From positions 1-7,262 of the forward strand of contig JAQUAA010000031.1 of NCBI GenBank assembly GCA_028687495.1: 7,262 nt of DNA, read 5' to 3'. A program made the translations under genes and the position numbers. This document shows, piece after piece, positions 1 through 5,953 of this stretch; position 1 is the stretch's first letter, and every line of letters starts with the position of its first letter. This DNA comes from Minisyncoccota bacterium. Lineage in GTDB: Bacteria > Patescibacteriota > Minisyncoccia > Minisyncoccales > RBG-13-42-11. Below the pieces are notes generated by a model that saw only the letters and a list, made by a program, of their open reading frames with translations, was not told the DNA's origin and searched no databases.

Positions 1-600
<600 letters not shown>

Positions 601-649
601 AATAGTTTTTCGGAACAACTTCAAATAACTGATTGCTCAATTTATCTTT

Positions 650-674
650 GCTTCTATGGTCTATAAATAGAAGC
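650..674 (-). other. Hairpin in the 16S leader
   Basis: Perfect 8-bp inverted repeat: on the minus strand GCTTCTAT (674-667), a 9-nt loop, then ATAGAAGC (657-650). It lies 50 nt upstream of the 16S 5' end, after the boxA-like motif, and no U-run follows it, so it is not a terminator. A role in pre-rRNA folding or processing is inference from position only. Confidence 0.5.
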
Positions 675-678
675 TCCG

Positions 679-698
679 TATTCAATTTTCAAGGTTCT
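679..698 (-). promoter_or_regulatory. boxA-like element in the 16S leader
   Basis: Minus strand AGAACCTTGAAAATTGAATA resembles the GTTCTTTGAAAACTGAA-type motif in front of 16S and 23S genes in Gram-positive bacteria, where boxA recruits NusB/S10 for antitermination and the leader takes part in processing. It lies about 80-100 nt upstream of the mature 16S. If it is boxA, the rRNA transcript must start upstream of 698. The match is by eye and imperfect. Confidence 0.4.
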
Positions 699-717
699 TC
701 TCAGCTTCCCATCAGAC

Positions 718-743
718 AAAAAATCAGGAAGAGATCCTGATTT
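718..743 (-). terminator. Rho-independent terminator after the 17-codon ORF
   Basis: On the minus strand AAATCAGGA (743-735), loop TCTCT, TCCTGATTT (729-721), giving a perfect 9-bp stem that runs straight into six T (723-718). In the other direction the stem is followed by CC, so it works only for minus-strand transcripts. It ends the transcript carrying the micro-ORF and possibly the rpsB-tsf-tRNA operon. It lies between the best promoter of this region and 16S, so transcription from that promoter reaches 16S only by read-through or antitermination. Confidence 0.85.
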
Positions 744-770
744 CCAACGGTTTCTCTTTTTCTCTTTTCC

Positions 771-824
771 TTACTTGCAAGTGCAGGAACAGCTCGATTT
801 CTTTTTGCTTTTCTTTTTAGCCAT
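771..824 (-). CDS. 17-residue Lys/Cys-rich micro-ORF (MAKKKSKKKSSCSCTCK)
   Basis: No known family is recognised. The ATG at 824 opens 17 codons ending in TAA (771-773). The product has a basic N-terminal half (six Lys in residues 3-9) and a Ser/Cys tail with Cys at 12, 14 and 16 (CxCxC), a pattern that could bind metal or form disulfides; that role is inference. An in-frame TGA lies upstream and no earlier start exists, so this is the complete frame. Support for reality is context: a TTGACA/TAAAAT promoter ends about 33 nt upstream and a strong terminator begins 28 nt downstream, making a compact unit. AGGAAAG lies about 18 nt upstream of the ATG, too far for a normal ribosome-binding site, though most genes here lack one. 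It could instead be a chance frame in an rRNA leader. Confidence 0.45.
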   Translation of the reverse strand: MAKKKSKKKSSCSCTCK

Positions 825-856
825 AAATTTATTATCTTGTGGCTTTCCTAATTGTC

Positions 857-884
857 ATTTTAGTTTTTTAATCTTCTTTGTCAA
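857..884 (-). promoter_or_regulatory. Near-consensus sigma-70 promoter downstream of tRNA-Thr
   Basis: Minus-strand TTGACA (884-879, perfect -35), 16-nt spacer, TAAAAT (862-857, 5 of 6 to TATAAT). Predicted start is near 849-850, giving a 25-nt leader for the 17-codon ORF. It is the best promoter match between the tRNA and 16S. It may drive only the small terminated unit, or it may be the rRNA promoter with read-through of the hairpin at 718-743. Confidence 0.65.
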
Positions 885-893
885 GTCCTCCTG

Positions 894-965
894 AGCCGAG
901 GAGAGGGCTCGAACCTCCAACCTACTGTTTACAAAACAGTTGCTCTGCCATTGAGCTACCTCGGC
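894..965 (-). tRNA. tRNA-Thr (anticodon TGT)
   Basis: Complete 72-nt cloverleaf: acceptor GCCGAGG/CCTCGGC (7 bp), D arm GCTC-AATGGCA-GAGC, anticodon arm ACTGT-TTTGTAA-ACAGT with TGT at positions 34-36, 5-nt variable loop AGGTT, and T arm GGAGG-TTCGAGC-CCTCT with one G-U pair. It decodes ACA and probably other ACN threonine codons. The CCA end is not encoded (the sequence after the stem is T then CAGG), so CCA must be added by nucleotidyltransferase. The discriminator is U. The 5' end lies only 2 nt after the stop codon of the preceding ORF (968-1312), so the tRNA is most likely cut out of the rpsB-tsf mRNA by RNase P; no promoter of its own is visible. Confidence 0.95.
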
Positions 966-967
966 AC

Positions 968-1312
968 TTATTCCTTGGTAGATTTCTTAATTTCCTGCCA
1001 GTAGCTGTCGTCTTCCTCGAATTTCTTTTTTTGAGACCTGGCTCTCAATCTTTGAAGCCAGTTTGAGGTTTTGCTGTCGGTTTTCAGGGTTAAGACTCTG
1101 ACTCGGGAAAGAATTTTCTGCAAAAACATCTCGAATGAGAAATCTTTAAGAAAAGGGGATGAATTTTTAATCCTTGTCAGAAATTCTTTCCAGTGAAACT
1201 GGACGGGTACTGCTTCCGGCAGCTCCAAAAGCAAATGAATCTTCCTGAACAGAATCAGGGCCATGCCGATCAGGCTGAGAACGAAAACGGTTAAGGCGAT
1301 AATCAGAGACAT
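968..1312 (-). CDS. Hypothetical membrane-anchored protein, 114 aa
   Basis: Function unknown. Residues 1-22 form one hydrophobic segment (MSLIIALTVFVLSLIGMALI...) that reads as an N-terminal membrane anchor. A soluble part follows, rich in Lys/Arg, with the stretch TLKTDSKTSNWLQRLRARSQ near residues 75-94 and a charged C-terminus with DDSYWQEIKK. By the positive-inside rule, the basic residues after the anchor suggest the tail is cytoplasmic. From memory, similar proteins with a K(T/N)xNWLQxLR motif occur as conserved hypotheticals in Parcubacteria; this was not searched. The gene starts 6 nt after the tsf stop and ends 2 nt before tRNA-Thr, so it is part of the rpsB-tsf operon. No Shine-Dalgarno sequence precedes the ATG. 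Confidence 0.8.
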   Translation of the reverse strand: MSLIIALTVFVLSLIGMALILFRKIHLLLELPEAVPVQFHWKEFLTRIKNSSPFLKDFSFEMFLQKILSRVRVLTLKTDSKTSNWLQRLRARSQKKKFEEDDSYWQEIKKSTKE

Positions 1313-1318
1313 AATTTG

Positions 1319-1762
1319 CTAAATCTCGTAGCGGGTGAATTTTTTGATCACTATATTCTCCCCTATTTTAGCGACATATTCATCGAGCAAATCTTTTACG
1401 GTTTTCTTGTCGTCTTTTATCCAAGGTTGTTCCAAAAGAGGAATTTCTTCGCCCATGGCGGCAATTTGCAGACATAATTCATGGGATAGCATCTGGAAAT
1501 CCTGGCCCTTGGCGACAAAATCTGTTTCGCATCCCAATTCCAGTAAAACGCCGACTTTTTTATTAGGATGAACGTAACTGGTCACGATTCCCTGGCCGGC
1601 TGTTTTTTCAGCTCTTTTTCCGGCTATTTCTTTCCCCCATTTCTTCAATATTTCTTTGGCTTTTTCCAAATCACCCTTGGCTTCCTCCAAGGCCTTTTTG
1701 CACTCTGAGACCGAAACCAACGTCTCCTCCCTCAGTTGTTTGATTTTATCAATGGTTACCAT
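1319..1762 (-). CDS. tsf: Translation elongation factor Ts, short form (147 aa)
   Basis: Nucleotide exchange factor that releases GDP from EF-Tu in the cytoplasm. Residues 1-45 form the UBA-like N-terminal domain (IKQLREET...ECKKALEEAKGDLEKAKEIL), and the core carries the EF-Tu contact motif TDFVAK at 80-85 within ELGCETDFVAK. The C-terminus ends in IVIKKFTRYEI, as in other EF-Ts. At 147 residues it is about half of E. coli EF-Ts (283) and shorter than Thermus (about 196), so only one core repeat is present; this is a natural short form because both ends align. The usual TGAGMMDCKKAL reads TLVSVSECKKAL here. The start codon overlaps the rpsB stop by one base (TAATG), implying translational coupling. 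AAGGTG lies 14 nt before the ATG, rather far for a ribosome-binding site. It ends in TAG. Confidence 0.96.
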   Translation of the reverse strand: MVTIDKIKQLREETLVSVSECKKALEEAKGDLEKAKEILKKWGKEIAGKRAEKTAGQGIVTSYVHPNKKVGVLLELGCETDFVAKGQDFQMLSHELCLQIAAMGEEIPLLEQPWIKDDKKTVKDLLDEYVAKIGENIVIKKFTRYEI

Positions 1763-2547
1763 TATTTTTCGGTTTTCACCTTGCTTTTTGCCTTTAAGAT
1801 TGTTTCTTTTACCTTGTCTAAAATGTATTTGATGGATGAGATGGCGTCGTCATTTGCCGGAATCGGATAATCGAGTATGGTGGGATCGCTGCTGGTGTCG
1901 CTTAGGCCGATGATTTTGACTCCCTTGGCTTTTGCTTCTTTTACCGCCAAAACGTCTTTTTTCACGTCCAGAACGAAAATGGCATCGGGAAACTGAGTTA
2001 AATTCCTGATTCCTCCGAATTTCAATTCCAATTTTTTCAATTCCTTGTCAAAATTAGCTCTTTCTTTTTTAGTATATTTTTCCAGCTCTCCGGTTGTTTT
2101 TTTATTTTCCAAATCTTTGAAATATTCAACTCTTTTCCTGACGTTTTCAAAGTTGGTGAAGGTACCGCCCAGCCATCTTTCCGACACACATGGTAAATCG
2201 CATTCTTTGGCCACGTCTTTAACCATGTCTTTCGTCTGGATTTTCGTTCCGACCAAAAGAATAACCTTTTTCTCGGAAATCAAATCTTGAATGAATTTTA
2301 GGGCTTCTTTCAATTTCTCGGCGGTTTTTTCCAGGTCTATGATATAAATCGAATTTCTCACCCCAAATAAATAGGGTTTCATTTTAGGATGAACTTTTGA
2401 AGTTTTATGGCCAAAATGAAGACCCTCTCGAGCCATGTCCTCAACTTTGATGCCAAAATTCGAAGAGGATTCCGTTTTCTTCTCTTCTTTCGCCTCTTCC
2501 AGAGGCTCGGTATCAGATTGTTTCTTTTTCTTTTCCGCGTCTTTCAT
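1762..2547 (-). CDS. rpsB: Small-subunit ribosomal protein S2
   Basis: S2 binds late in 30S assembly on the 16S 3' major/minor domain border and is needed for S1 docking. Family motifs are clear: GLHFGHKTSKVHPKMKPYLFG, NSIYIIDLEKT, SERWLGGTFTNF, FPDAIFVLDVKKD and DYPIPANDDAISSI. The ATG at 2547 gives 261 residues. The frame stays open to 2589, but the extra 14 codons cover the promoter -10 region at 2561-2566 and have no S2 similarity, so the shorter start is preferred. The first ~30 residues are a Lys/Glu-rich extension before the S2 fold, and the C-terminal tail is Lys-rich. rpsB-tsf is a classic operon; here it continues into an unknown membrane protein and tRNA-Thr. The predicted 5' leader is only about 6-7 nt, too short for a Shine-Dalgarno sequence. 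Confidence 0.97.
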   Translation of the reverse strand: MKDAEKKKKQSDTEPLEEAKEEKKTESSSNFGIKVEDMAREGLHFGHKTSKVHPKMKPYLFGVRNSIYIIDLEKTAEKLKEALKFIQDLISEKKVILLVGTKIQTKDMVKDVAKECDLPCVSERWLGGTFTNFENVRKRVEYFKDLENKKTTGELEKYTKKERANFDKELKKLELKFGGIRNLTQFPDAIFVLDVKKDVLAVKEAKAKGVKIIGLSDTSSDPTILDYPIPANDDAISSIKYILDKVKETILKAKSKVKTEK

Positions 2548-2560
2548 AAATTCGCTTTTT

Positions 2561-2589
2561 AATATAGCACACTCAAAAACGTATAGCAA
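2561..2589 (-). promoter_or_regulatory. rpsB promoter (extended -10)
   Basis: Minus-strand TTGCTA (2589-2584, 4 of 6 to the -35 consensus), 17-nt spacer ending in TGC, TATATT (2566-2561). The TGn before the -10 makes it an extended -10 promoter. The predicted start at about 2553-2554 leaves a 6-7 nt leader before the rpsB ATG at 2547. Its -35 box is 4 bp from the -35 box of the divergent rpmE promoter. Confidence 0.7.
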
Positions 2590-2593
2590 GGGG

Positions 2594-2622
2594 TTGATTT
2601 CTTGTTTCGAATTTGTTAATAT
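2594..2622 (+). promoter_or_regulatory. rpmE-prfA promoter (extended -10)
   Basis: TTGATT (2594-2599, 4 of 6), 17-nt spacer ending in TGT, TAATAT (2617-2622). TGn precedes the -10 box. The predicted start at about 2629 lies 2 nt before the rpmE ATG (2631), so the message would be leaderless. A second TATTAT at 2623-2628 is too close to the ATG to be the -10 box. Confidence 0.6.
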
Positions 2623-2630
2623 TATTATGT

Positions 2631-2861
2631 ATGAAAAAAGATATCCATCCCAAATATTACGAGAATGCCAGGGTTCAATGCGCCTGCGGCAATACTTTTA
2701 CGGTAGGTTCAACCAAGGAACTTCTTGAGGTTGAAATTTGTTCCTCTTGTCATCCTTTCTACACCGGAAAGGAAAAAATCATGGATACGATGGGACAGGT
2801 CCAAAAATTCAGAAAAAGATTGGCCAAAAAAGAAGAAATCAGAGGCAGAAGAAAGAGATAA
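2631..2861 (+). CDS. rpmE: Large-subunit ribosomal protein L31
   Basis: L31 forms part of the bridge between the 50S central protuberance and the 30S head. The ATG at 2631 gives 76 residues starting MKKDIHPKYYENARVQC. This is the zinc-binding (C+) type: Cys17, Cys19, Cys37 and Cys40 (CxC...CxxC) are all present, followed by HPFYTGKEK, the family signature, and a basic tail ending RGRRKR. The frame also offers an ATG at 2613, but the six extra residues overlap the predicted -10 box and precede the typical MKxxIHP start. The predicted promoter puts transcription start about 2 nt upstream, so it is probably translated from a leaderless mRNA. The stop codon overlaps the prfA start (TAATG). Confidence 0.95.
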   Translation: MKKDIHPKYYENARVQCACGNTFTVGSTKELLEVEICSSCHPFYTGKEKIMDTMGQVQKFRKRLAKKEEIRGRRKR

Positions 2862-3907
2862 TGTTGGATGTTGAAGGCGCTAAAAAAGAATACGACGAAC
2901 TCTTAAATCAGCTCAGCGATCCTGAGCTCATTTCAAATTGGGAGAAATTCGAGGAACTGACGAAAAGAAAAGCTTTTCTCGAAAAAATCATTGCCACAGA
3001 AAAAGAAATTACGGATCTCAAAAACAGGATTGAAGAGAATAAAACCATCTTAAAATCAGAAGCGGATCGAGAACTGGTTTCCCTGGCCGAAACCGAAACG
3101 GCCCAAATGAATGAAAAATTAAAAAAACTGGAGGAAGAACTGAAAAAACTGCTGACCGAGGAAGAAGAACCCGGAACTCCAAAAGCAGTCATTATGGAAA
3201 TCAGGGCCGGAACCGGAGGAGAAGAAGCAGCTCTTTTTGCCGCAGACTTATTCAAAATGTACTCAAAATACAGCCAACTTAAGGGCTGGAAGCAAAAAAC
3301 CTTGGACTCGAGCCCTTCGGGATTGGGCGGATTCAAAGAAATTATCTTCGAAATGAAAAACGGCGATGTCTGGTCAAAAATGAAATATGAGGCCGGCGTT
3401 CACAGAGTCCAAAGAATCCCCACCACTGAAAAATCGGGCAGAGTTCACACTTCCACCGCCACCGTAGCCGTCTTAGCCAAGCCCAAAAAAACGGAAACAA
3501 AAATCAACCCGGCGGATTTAAAGATTGACTCCTATCATTCTTCGGGAGCCGGCGGGCAATACGTCAACAAGAGAATGACGGCCATCAGAATCACTCATTT
3601 GCCTTCGGGCATCGTCGTCACTTCCCAAAGCGAAAGAAACTTGCTTTCCAATAAAGAAAACGCCTTCAGTATTCTGGAGGCGAGGCTTTTGCAAAAAAAA
3701 GAAACGGAAGAGTCGGAAAAACGCGGAGGCGAAAGACGTTCCCAGATCGGCGGAGCTAAAAGAGCCGAAAAAATCAGAACTTATAACTTCCCCCAAAACA
3801 GGGTAACCGACCACCGGATCAAAAAAAGTTTCTATAACATCGAGGAAATCATGCAGGGGAAACTGGACCCGATAATCGAATCTCTTAAGTCCCTTCAAGT
3901 TCCTTAA
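2861..3907 (+). CDS. prfA: Peptide chain release factor 1 (RF1)
   Basis: Class I release factor that reads UAA and UAG in the ribosomal A site and triggers hydrolysis of peptidyl-tRNA. The 348 residues match the family's usual length (about 355-360). In order: an N-terminal coiled-coil-like domain (1-105); EIRAGTGGEEAALFA (113-127); the codon-recognition region with RIPTTEKSGRVHTSTATVAV (185-204), where PTT at 187-189 fits the RF1 PxT motif rather than the RF2 SPF; and the catalytic loop SSGAGGQYVN with GGQ at 231-233. RTYNFPQNRVTDHRI (306-320) is also typical. The frame is open back to 2738, but that part overlaps rpmE. The one-base overlap with rpmE suggests coupled translation. Odd: Tyr follows GGQ where His is usual, and the following KRMTAIRITH and SERNLLSNKEN stretches differ from the common TDSAIRITH and ERSQHKNK. 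The 3' end overlaps the convergent gene by 23 bp. Confidence 0.96.
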   Translation: MLDVEGAKKEYDELLNQLSDPELISNWEKFEELTKRKAFLEKIIATEKEITDLKNRIEENKTILKSEADRELVSLAETETAQMNEKLKKLEEELKKLLTEEEEPGTPKAVIMEIRAGTGGEEAALFAADLFKMYSKYSQLKGWKQKTLDSSPSGLGGFKEIIFEMKNGDVWSKMKYEAGVHRVQRIPTTEKSGRVHTSTATVAVLAKPKKTETKINPADLKIDSYHSSGAGGQYVNKRMTAIRITHLPSGIVVTSQSERNLLSNKENAFSILEARLLQKKETEESEKRGGERRSQIGGAKRAEKIRTYNFPQNRVTDHRIKKSFYNIEEIMQGKLDPIIESLKSLQVP

Positions 3908-5258
3908 TATCACTCTCGTACTGAGCGGTAATTTTCATTACCGAATCTCCGTAGAAACGGTATGCCGTATTGGTGCTGCCTGAAAAATAAATCATGGCCG
4001 CCTTCCACTCGGCATTGTACGTCTGTTTGGTTGCTCCGTAATCGGCCAAGTACAAGGCAGCGGCTAAAAAAGCATCTTTGATATTCCAGGGGTCAGCCGC
4101 CTTTCCAGTGATGCCGGCTGCTTTATCCTTGTACAACATCCAGGTTGAAGGAATGAATTGGGCTGGTCCCATGGCGCCGCCGTATCCGTAACTCATGGGG
4201 CAGGATACCGGCGTATTGTAAGGATCTCTGCCTAATTCCTGGGTTATGGTCAAGAACGGTCCCACGTCTCTCGACGGTTTCATAACCCGGGAAACTTCTT
4301 TGCCGTTGTAAGCGACCACACCGTCACCCGTTTTTGGATCCTTTAAAAAACACTGGCCGACGTTTTTCCCGATGTTTGATTCCTGAGTCAGAACAGCCAA
4401 CAGAAAAGCCGGTCTTACGCCCGTAACGCTTTCAACGTATTTGGCGATATCCAACGCTTCTCCGAAAGTCGGGGCTTCCGGCACGCCGATCAATTCAAAG
4501 ATTCTCGCCCTGATTTCAGCCGCTCTTTTTTCCGCTTCCGTCTTCTTCTGCAAGCTTGCCTGATATTGGGTTTCGGTAAGTTTCAGGTAAGAATTCTGCT
4601 CTTTTTTAGTGGTTTCGCTTTCTTGTTTTTGAAGAGCTTTGAGTTTGACGACACTTTCTAAATCAGATTTATTTTGGTCCAGGGACTGCTTCTGGATTTC
4701 CAGGGAACTTTTCAGGTTTTTAATGTCCTGCAGAAACTCCTGGCTTTTGGCATTAAGGGCTTCCAGAGCCATCAGATTGTCGAAAAAATCGGACAACTCT
4801 TTTTCCGAAAGAAGCATCTCCACCAGAGACTTCTGATCTTCCTCGTAAATAATCTGTAAAATGCTCGATAATTTACTCCTCGAGTCTAGAATTTTCAGGT
4901 TTGTCTGGTCAATGGAGCCCTCGGTATCGTTTATTTGTAAACTCAAATCTTTTATCATTACATTACTCTGAGAAATCTGAAGATTTAACTGACTGATTTT
5001 TTTGGTCAAAAGAGAAATTTGATTTTGAAGAGTATTTTTTTGTTGCGCCGTCTTGGTAATGTCTTCATCGTATTGTGCAATCTGTTCTTCCAATTGTTTC
5101 AATTCATCCTCCAGCGCCTGGCGCTCTTCCTGCGGAGTGGCCTGACTCCCTTCTTCTGTAGAAGTAGCCGTTTCTTGCGCAAAAACAAAAAAAGGCGGCA
5201 ATAAAAAAGCCGCAAATATAACTAAGAGGAAAATTATTTTTTGAAAACGGTGGCTCAT
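3885..5258 (-). CDS. Secreted coiled-coil murein hydrolase with MltB-type lytic transglycosylase domain
   Basis: Probable cell-wall enzyme that cleaves the glycan between MurNAc and GlcNAc. Of 457 residues, 1-27 are a Sec signal peptide (basic start, hydrophobic core, likely cut after VFA27). Residues ~42-255 are a long Gln/Lys/Glu/Leu-rich coiled coil like that of PcsB/CwlO/EnvC hydrolases, which FtsEX controls. Residues ~262-440 form an SLT_2/MltB-like (GH103) domain: PAFLLAVLTQESNIGKN with Glu293 as the likely catalytic acid, GYGGAMGPAQFIPSTWMLYKD (358-378), DPWNIKDAFLAAALYLADYGA (389-409). Cys303 and Cys353 could form a disulfide outside the cell. The start overlaps the rplY stop (ATGA), so it is the last gene of the kinase-fba-rplY operon. 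The match to FtsEX-type coiled coils is inference; the transglycosylase call is firm at the superfamily level. Confidence 0.88.
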   Translation of the reverse strand: MSHRFQKIIFLLVIFAAFLLPPFFVFAQETATSTEEGSQATPQEERQALEDELKQLEEQIAQYDEDITKTAQQKNTLQNQISLLTKKISQLNLQISQSNVMIKDLSLQINDTEGSIDQTNLKILDSRSKLSSILQIIYEEDQKSLVEMLLSEKELSDFFDNLMALEALNAKSQEFLQDIKNLKSSLEIQKQSLDQNKSDLESVVKLKALQKQESETTKKEQNSYLKLTETQYQASLQKKTEAEKRAAEIRARIFELIGVPEAPTFGEALDIAKYVESVTGVRPAFLLAVLTQESNIGKNVGQCFLKDPKTGDGVVAYNGKEVSRVMKPSRDVGPFLTITQELGRDPYNTPVSCPMSYGYGGAMGPAQFIPSTWMLYKDKAAGITGKAADPWNIKDAFLAAALYLADYGATKQTYNAEWKAAMIYFSGSTNTAYRFYGDSVMKITAQYESDIKELEGT

Positions 5259-5950
5259 TTGGCAGGCTTTGGTTGAGTTTCCTGTTTTGGAGCAGGCGTT
5301 TCTTCGGCTCCTTCCTTACCTTCTTCTGCTTCTTTCTTTTCTCCCACCTTTTCAACTTCTTCCACTTTCTCTTCCACGGGCTTAGCCAATTCTTCTTCCA
5401 CTTTCTCGGGTTCGGCGACAAAGACCACGACCTCGTCCGGCCCCTTAAGGATTTTAACCTCTTTGGGAATAAGCAAATCCTTGACTGCAATGCTGTCTTC
5501 AAAAGTTTTCAAACTTATTATGTCCACCCTGATTTCGTGAGGAAGATTTTGGGGCAGAGCTTTCACCTCAATCTCATGGATATTCCTGACTAAAGTTCCT
5601 CCGAAATCCTTGACTGCCGGCGCCTCGCCCTCGAAAATCAATGGTATGGTGGCCGTAATTTCTTCATCAAGCCGAGGCTGATAAAAATCAACGTGAATCG
5701 GTTTTTGGGAAAGGGCGTCGATTTCCACGGCGTGAATCAAAACCAAAAATTTCTTTTCACCCACTTCAAGCTGGACCAAAGAACTTGTTCCGGCTTGAGT
5801 GTAAACTTTTTCGAATTCTTTTAGGTTTGTTTCGAGAGATAAATTTTCTATTTTAGGGCCGTATAAAACCGCGGGAATTATTCCCTTTTCCCTGAGTTTT
5901 TCTGTTTTCCTGCCCTGATCTTTCCTAATTTTAACTGAAAGTGTCAACAT
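5255..5950 (-). CDS. rplY: Large-subunit ribosomal protein L25, long CTC/TL5 form
   Basis: Binds 5S rRNA in the 50S subunit; the long form is also called general stress protein CTC. The 231 residues show an N-terminal L25 domain (1-~90; KIRKDQGRKTEKLREKGIIPAVLYG, VQLEVGEKKFLVLIHAVEIDALSQKPIHVDFYQ) and the C-terminal CTC beta domain (~91-180; IPLIFEGEAPAVKDFGGTLVRNIHEIEVKALPQNLP). The last ~50 residues are a Glu/Lys/Pro-rich, probably disordered tail. The ATG at 5950 lies 3 nt after the fba stop and the stop TGA overlaps the next ATG (ATGA), so it sits inside one transcription unit. It is the only gene here that ends in TGA. No Shine-Dalgarno sequence is seen. Confidence 0.96.
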   Translation of the reverse strand: MLTLSVKIRKDQGRKTEKLREKGIIPAVLYGPKIENLSLETNLKEFEKVYTQAGTSSLVQLEVGEKKFLVLIHAVEIDALSQKPIHVDFYQPRLDEEITATIPLIFEGEAPAVKDFGGTLVRNIHEIEVKALPQNLPHEIRVDIISLKTFEDSIAVKDLLIPKEVKILKGPDEVVVFVAEPEKVEEELAKPVEEKVEEVEKVGEKKEAEEGKEGAEETPAPKQETQPKPAK

Positions 5951-5953
5951 GTT

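Noticed and set aside
662..692. Possible 16S promoter TTGAAA-17-TATTTA on the minus strand
   Set aside because: The -10 matches only 3 of 6, it overlaps the boxA-like motif, and its TATTTA falls in the leader hairpin. Kept only as a weak option for where 16S transcription begins.
1777..1783. AAGGTG upstream of tsf as ribosome-binding site
   Set aside because: It is 14 nt from the ATG, beyond normal spacing, and lies within the rpsB coding sequence, where Lys-Val codons explain it.
2548..2589. Longer rpsB start at 2589 (275 residues)
   Set aside because: The extra 14 codons overlap the predicted -10 box and spacer and show no S2 similarity; the ATG at 2547 fits better.
2738..2860. Longer prfA start at 2738 (389 residues)
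   Set aside because: This part is rpmE read in another frame; the TAATG junction at 2859-2863 and the RF1 length fix the start at 2861.
2908..3336. 142-codon minus-strand ORF opposite prfA, and similar ones at 3518-3913, 5104-5502 and 6111-6592
   Set aside because: All are other-frame shadows of prfA, rplY and fba, with low-complexity or arbitrary composition and no family motifs.
5234..5257. UGA recoded as glycine, as in some Patescibacteria (Absconditabacteria, Gracilibacteria)
   Set aside because: rplY ends at TGA in an ATGA overlap with the next gene and no gene has an internal TGA. Reading through would add only seven residues of no clear value. The case is weak because only one TGA is available.
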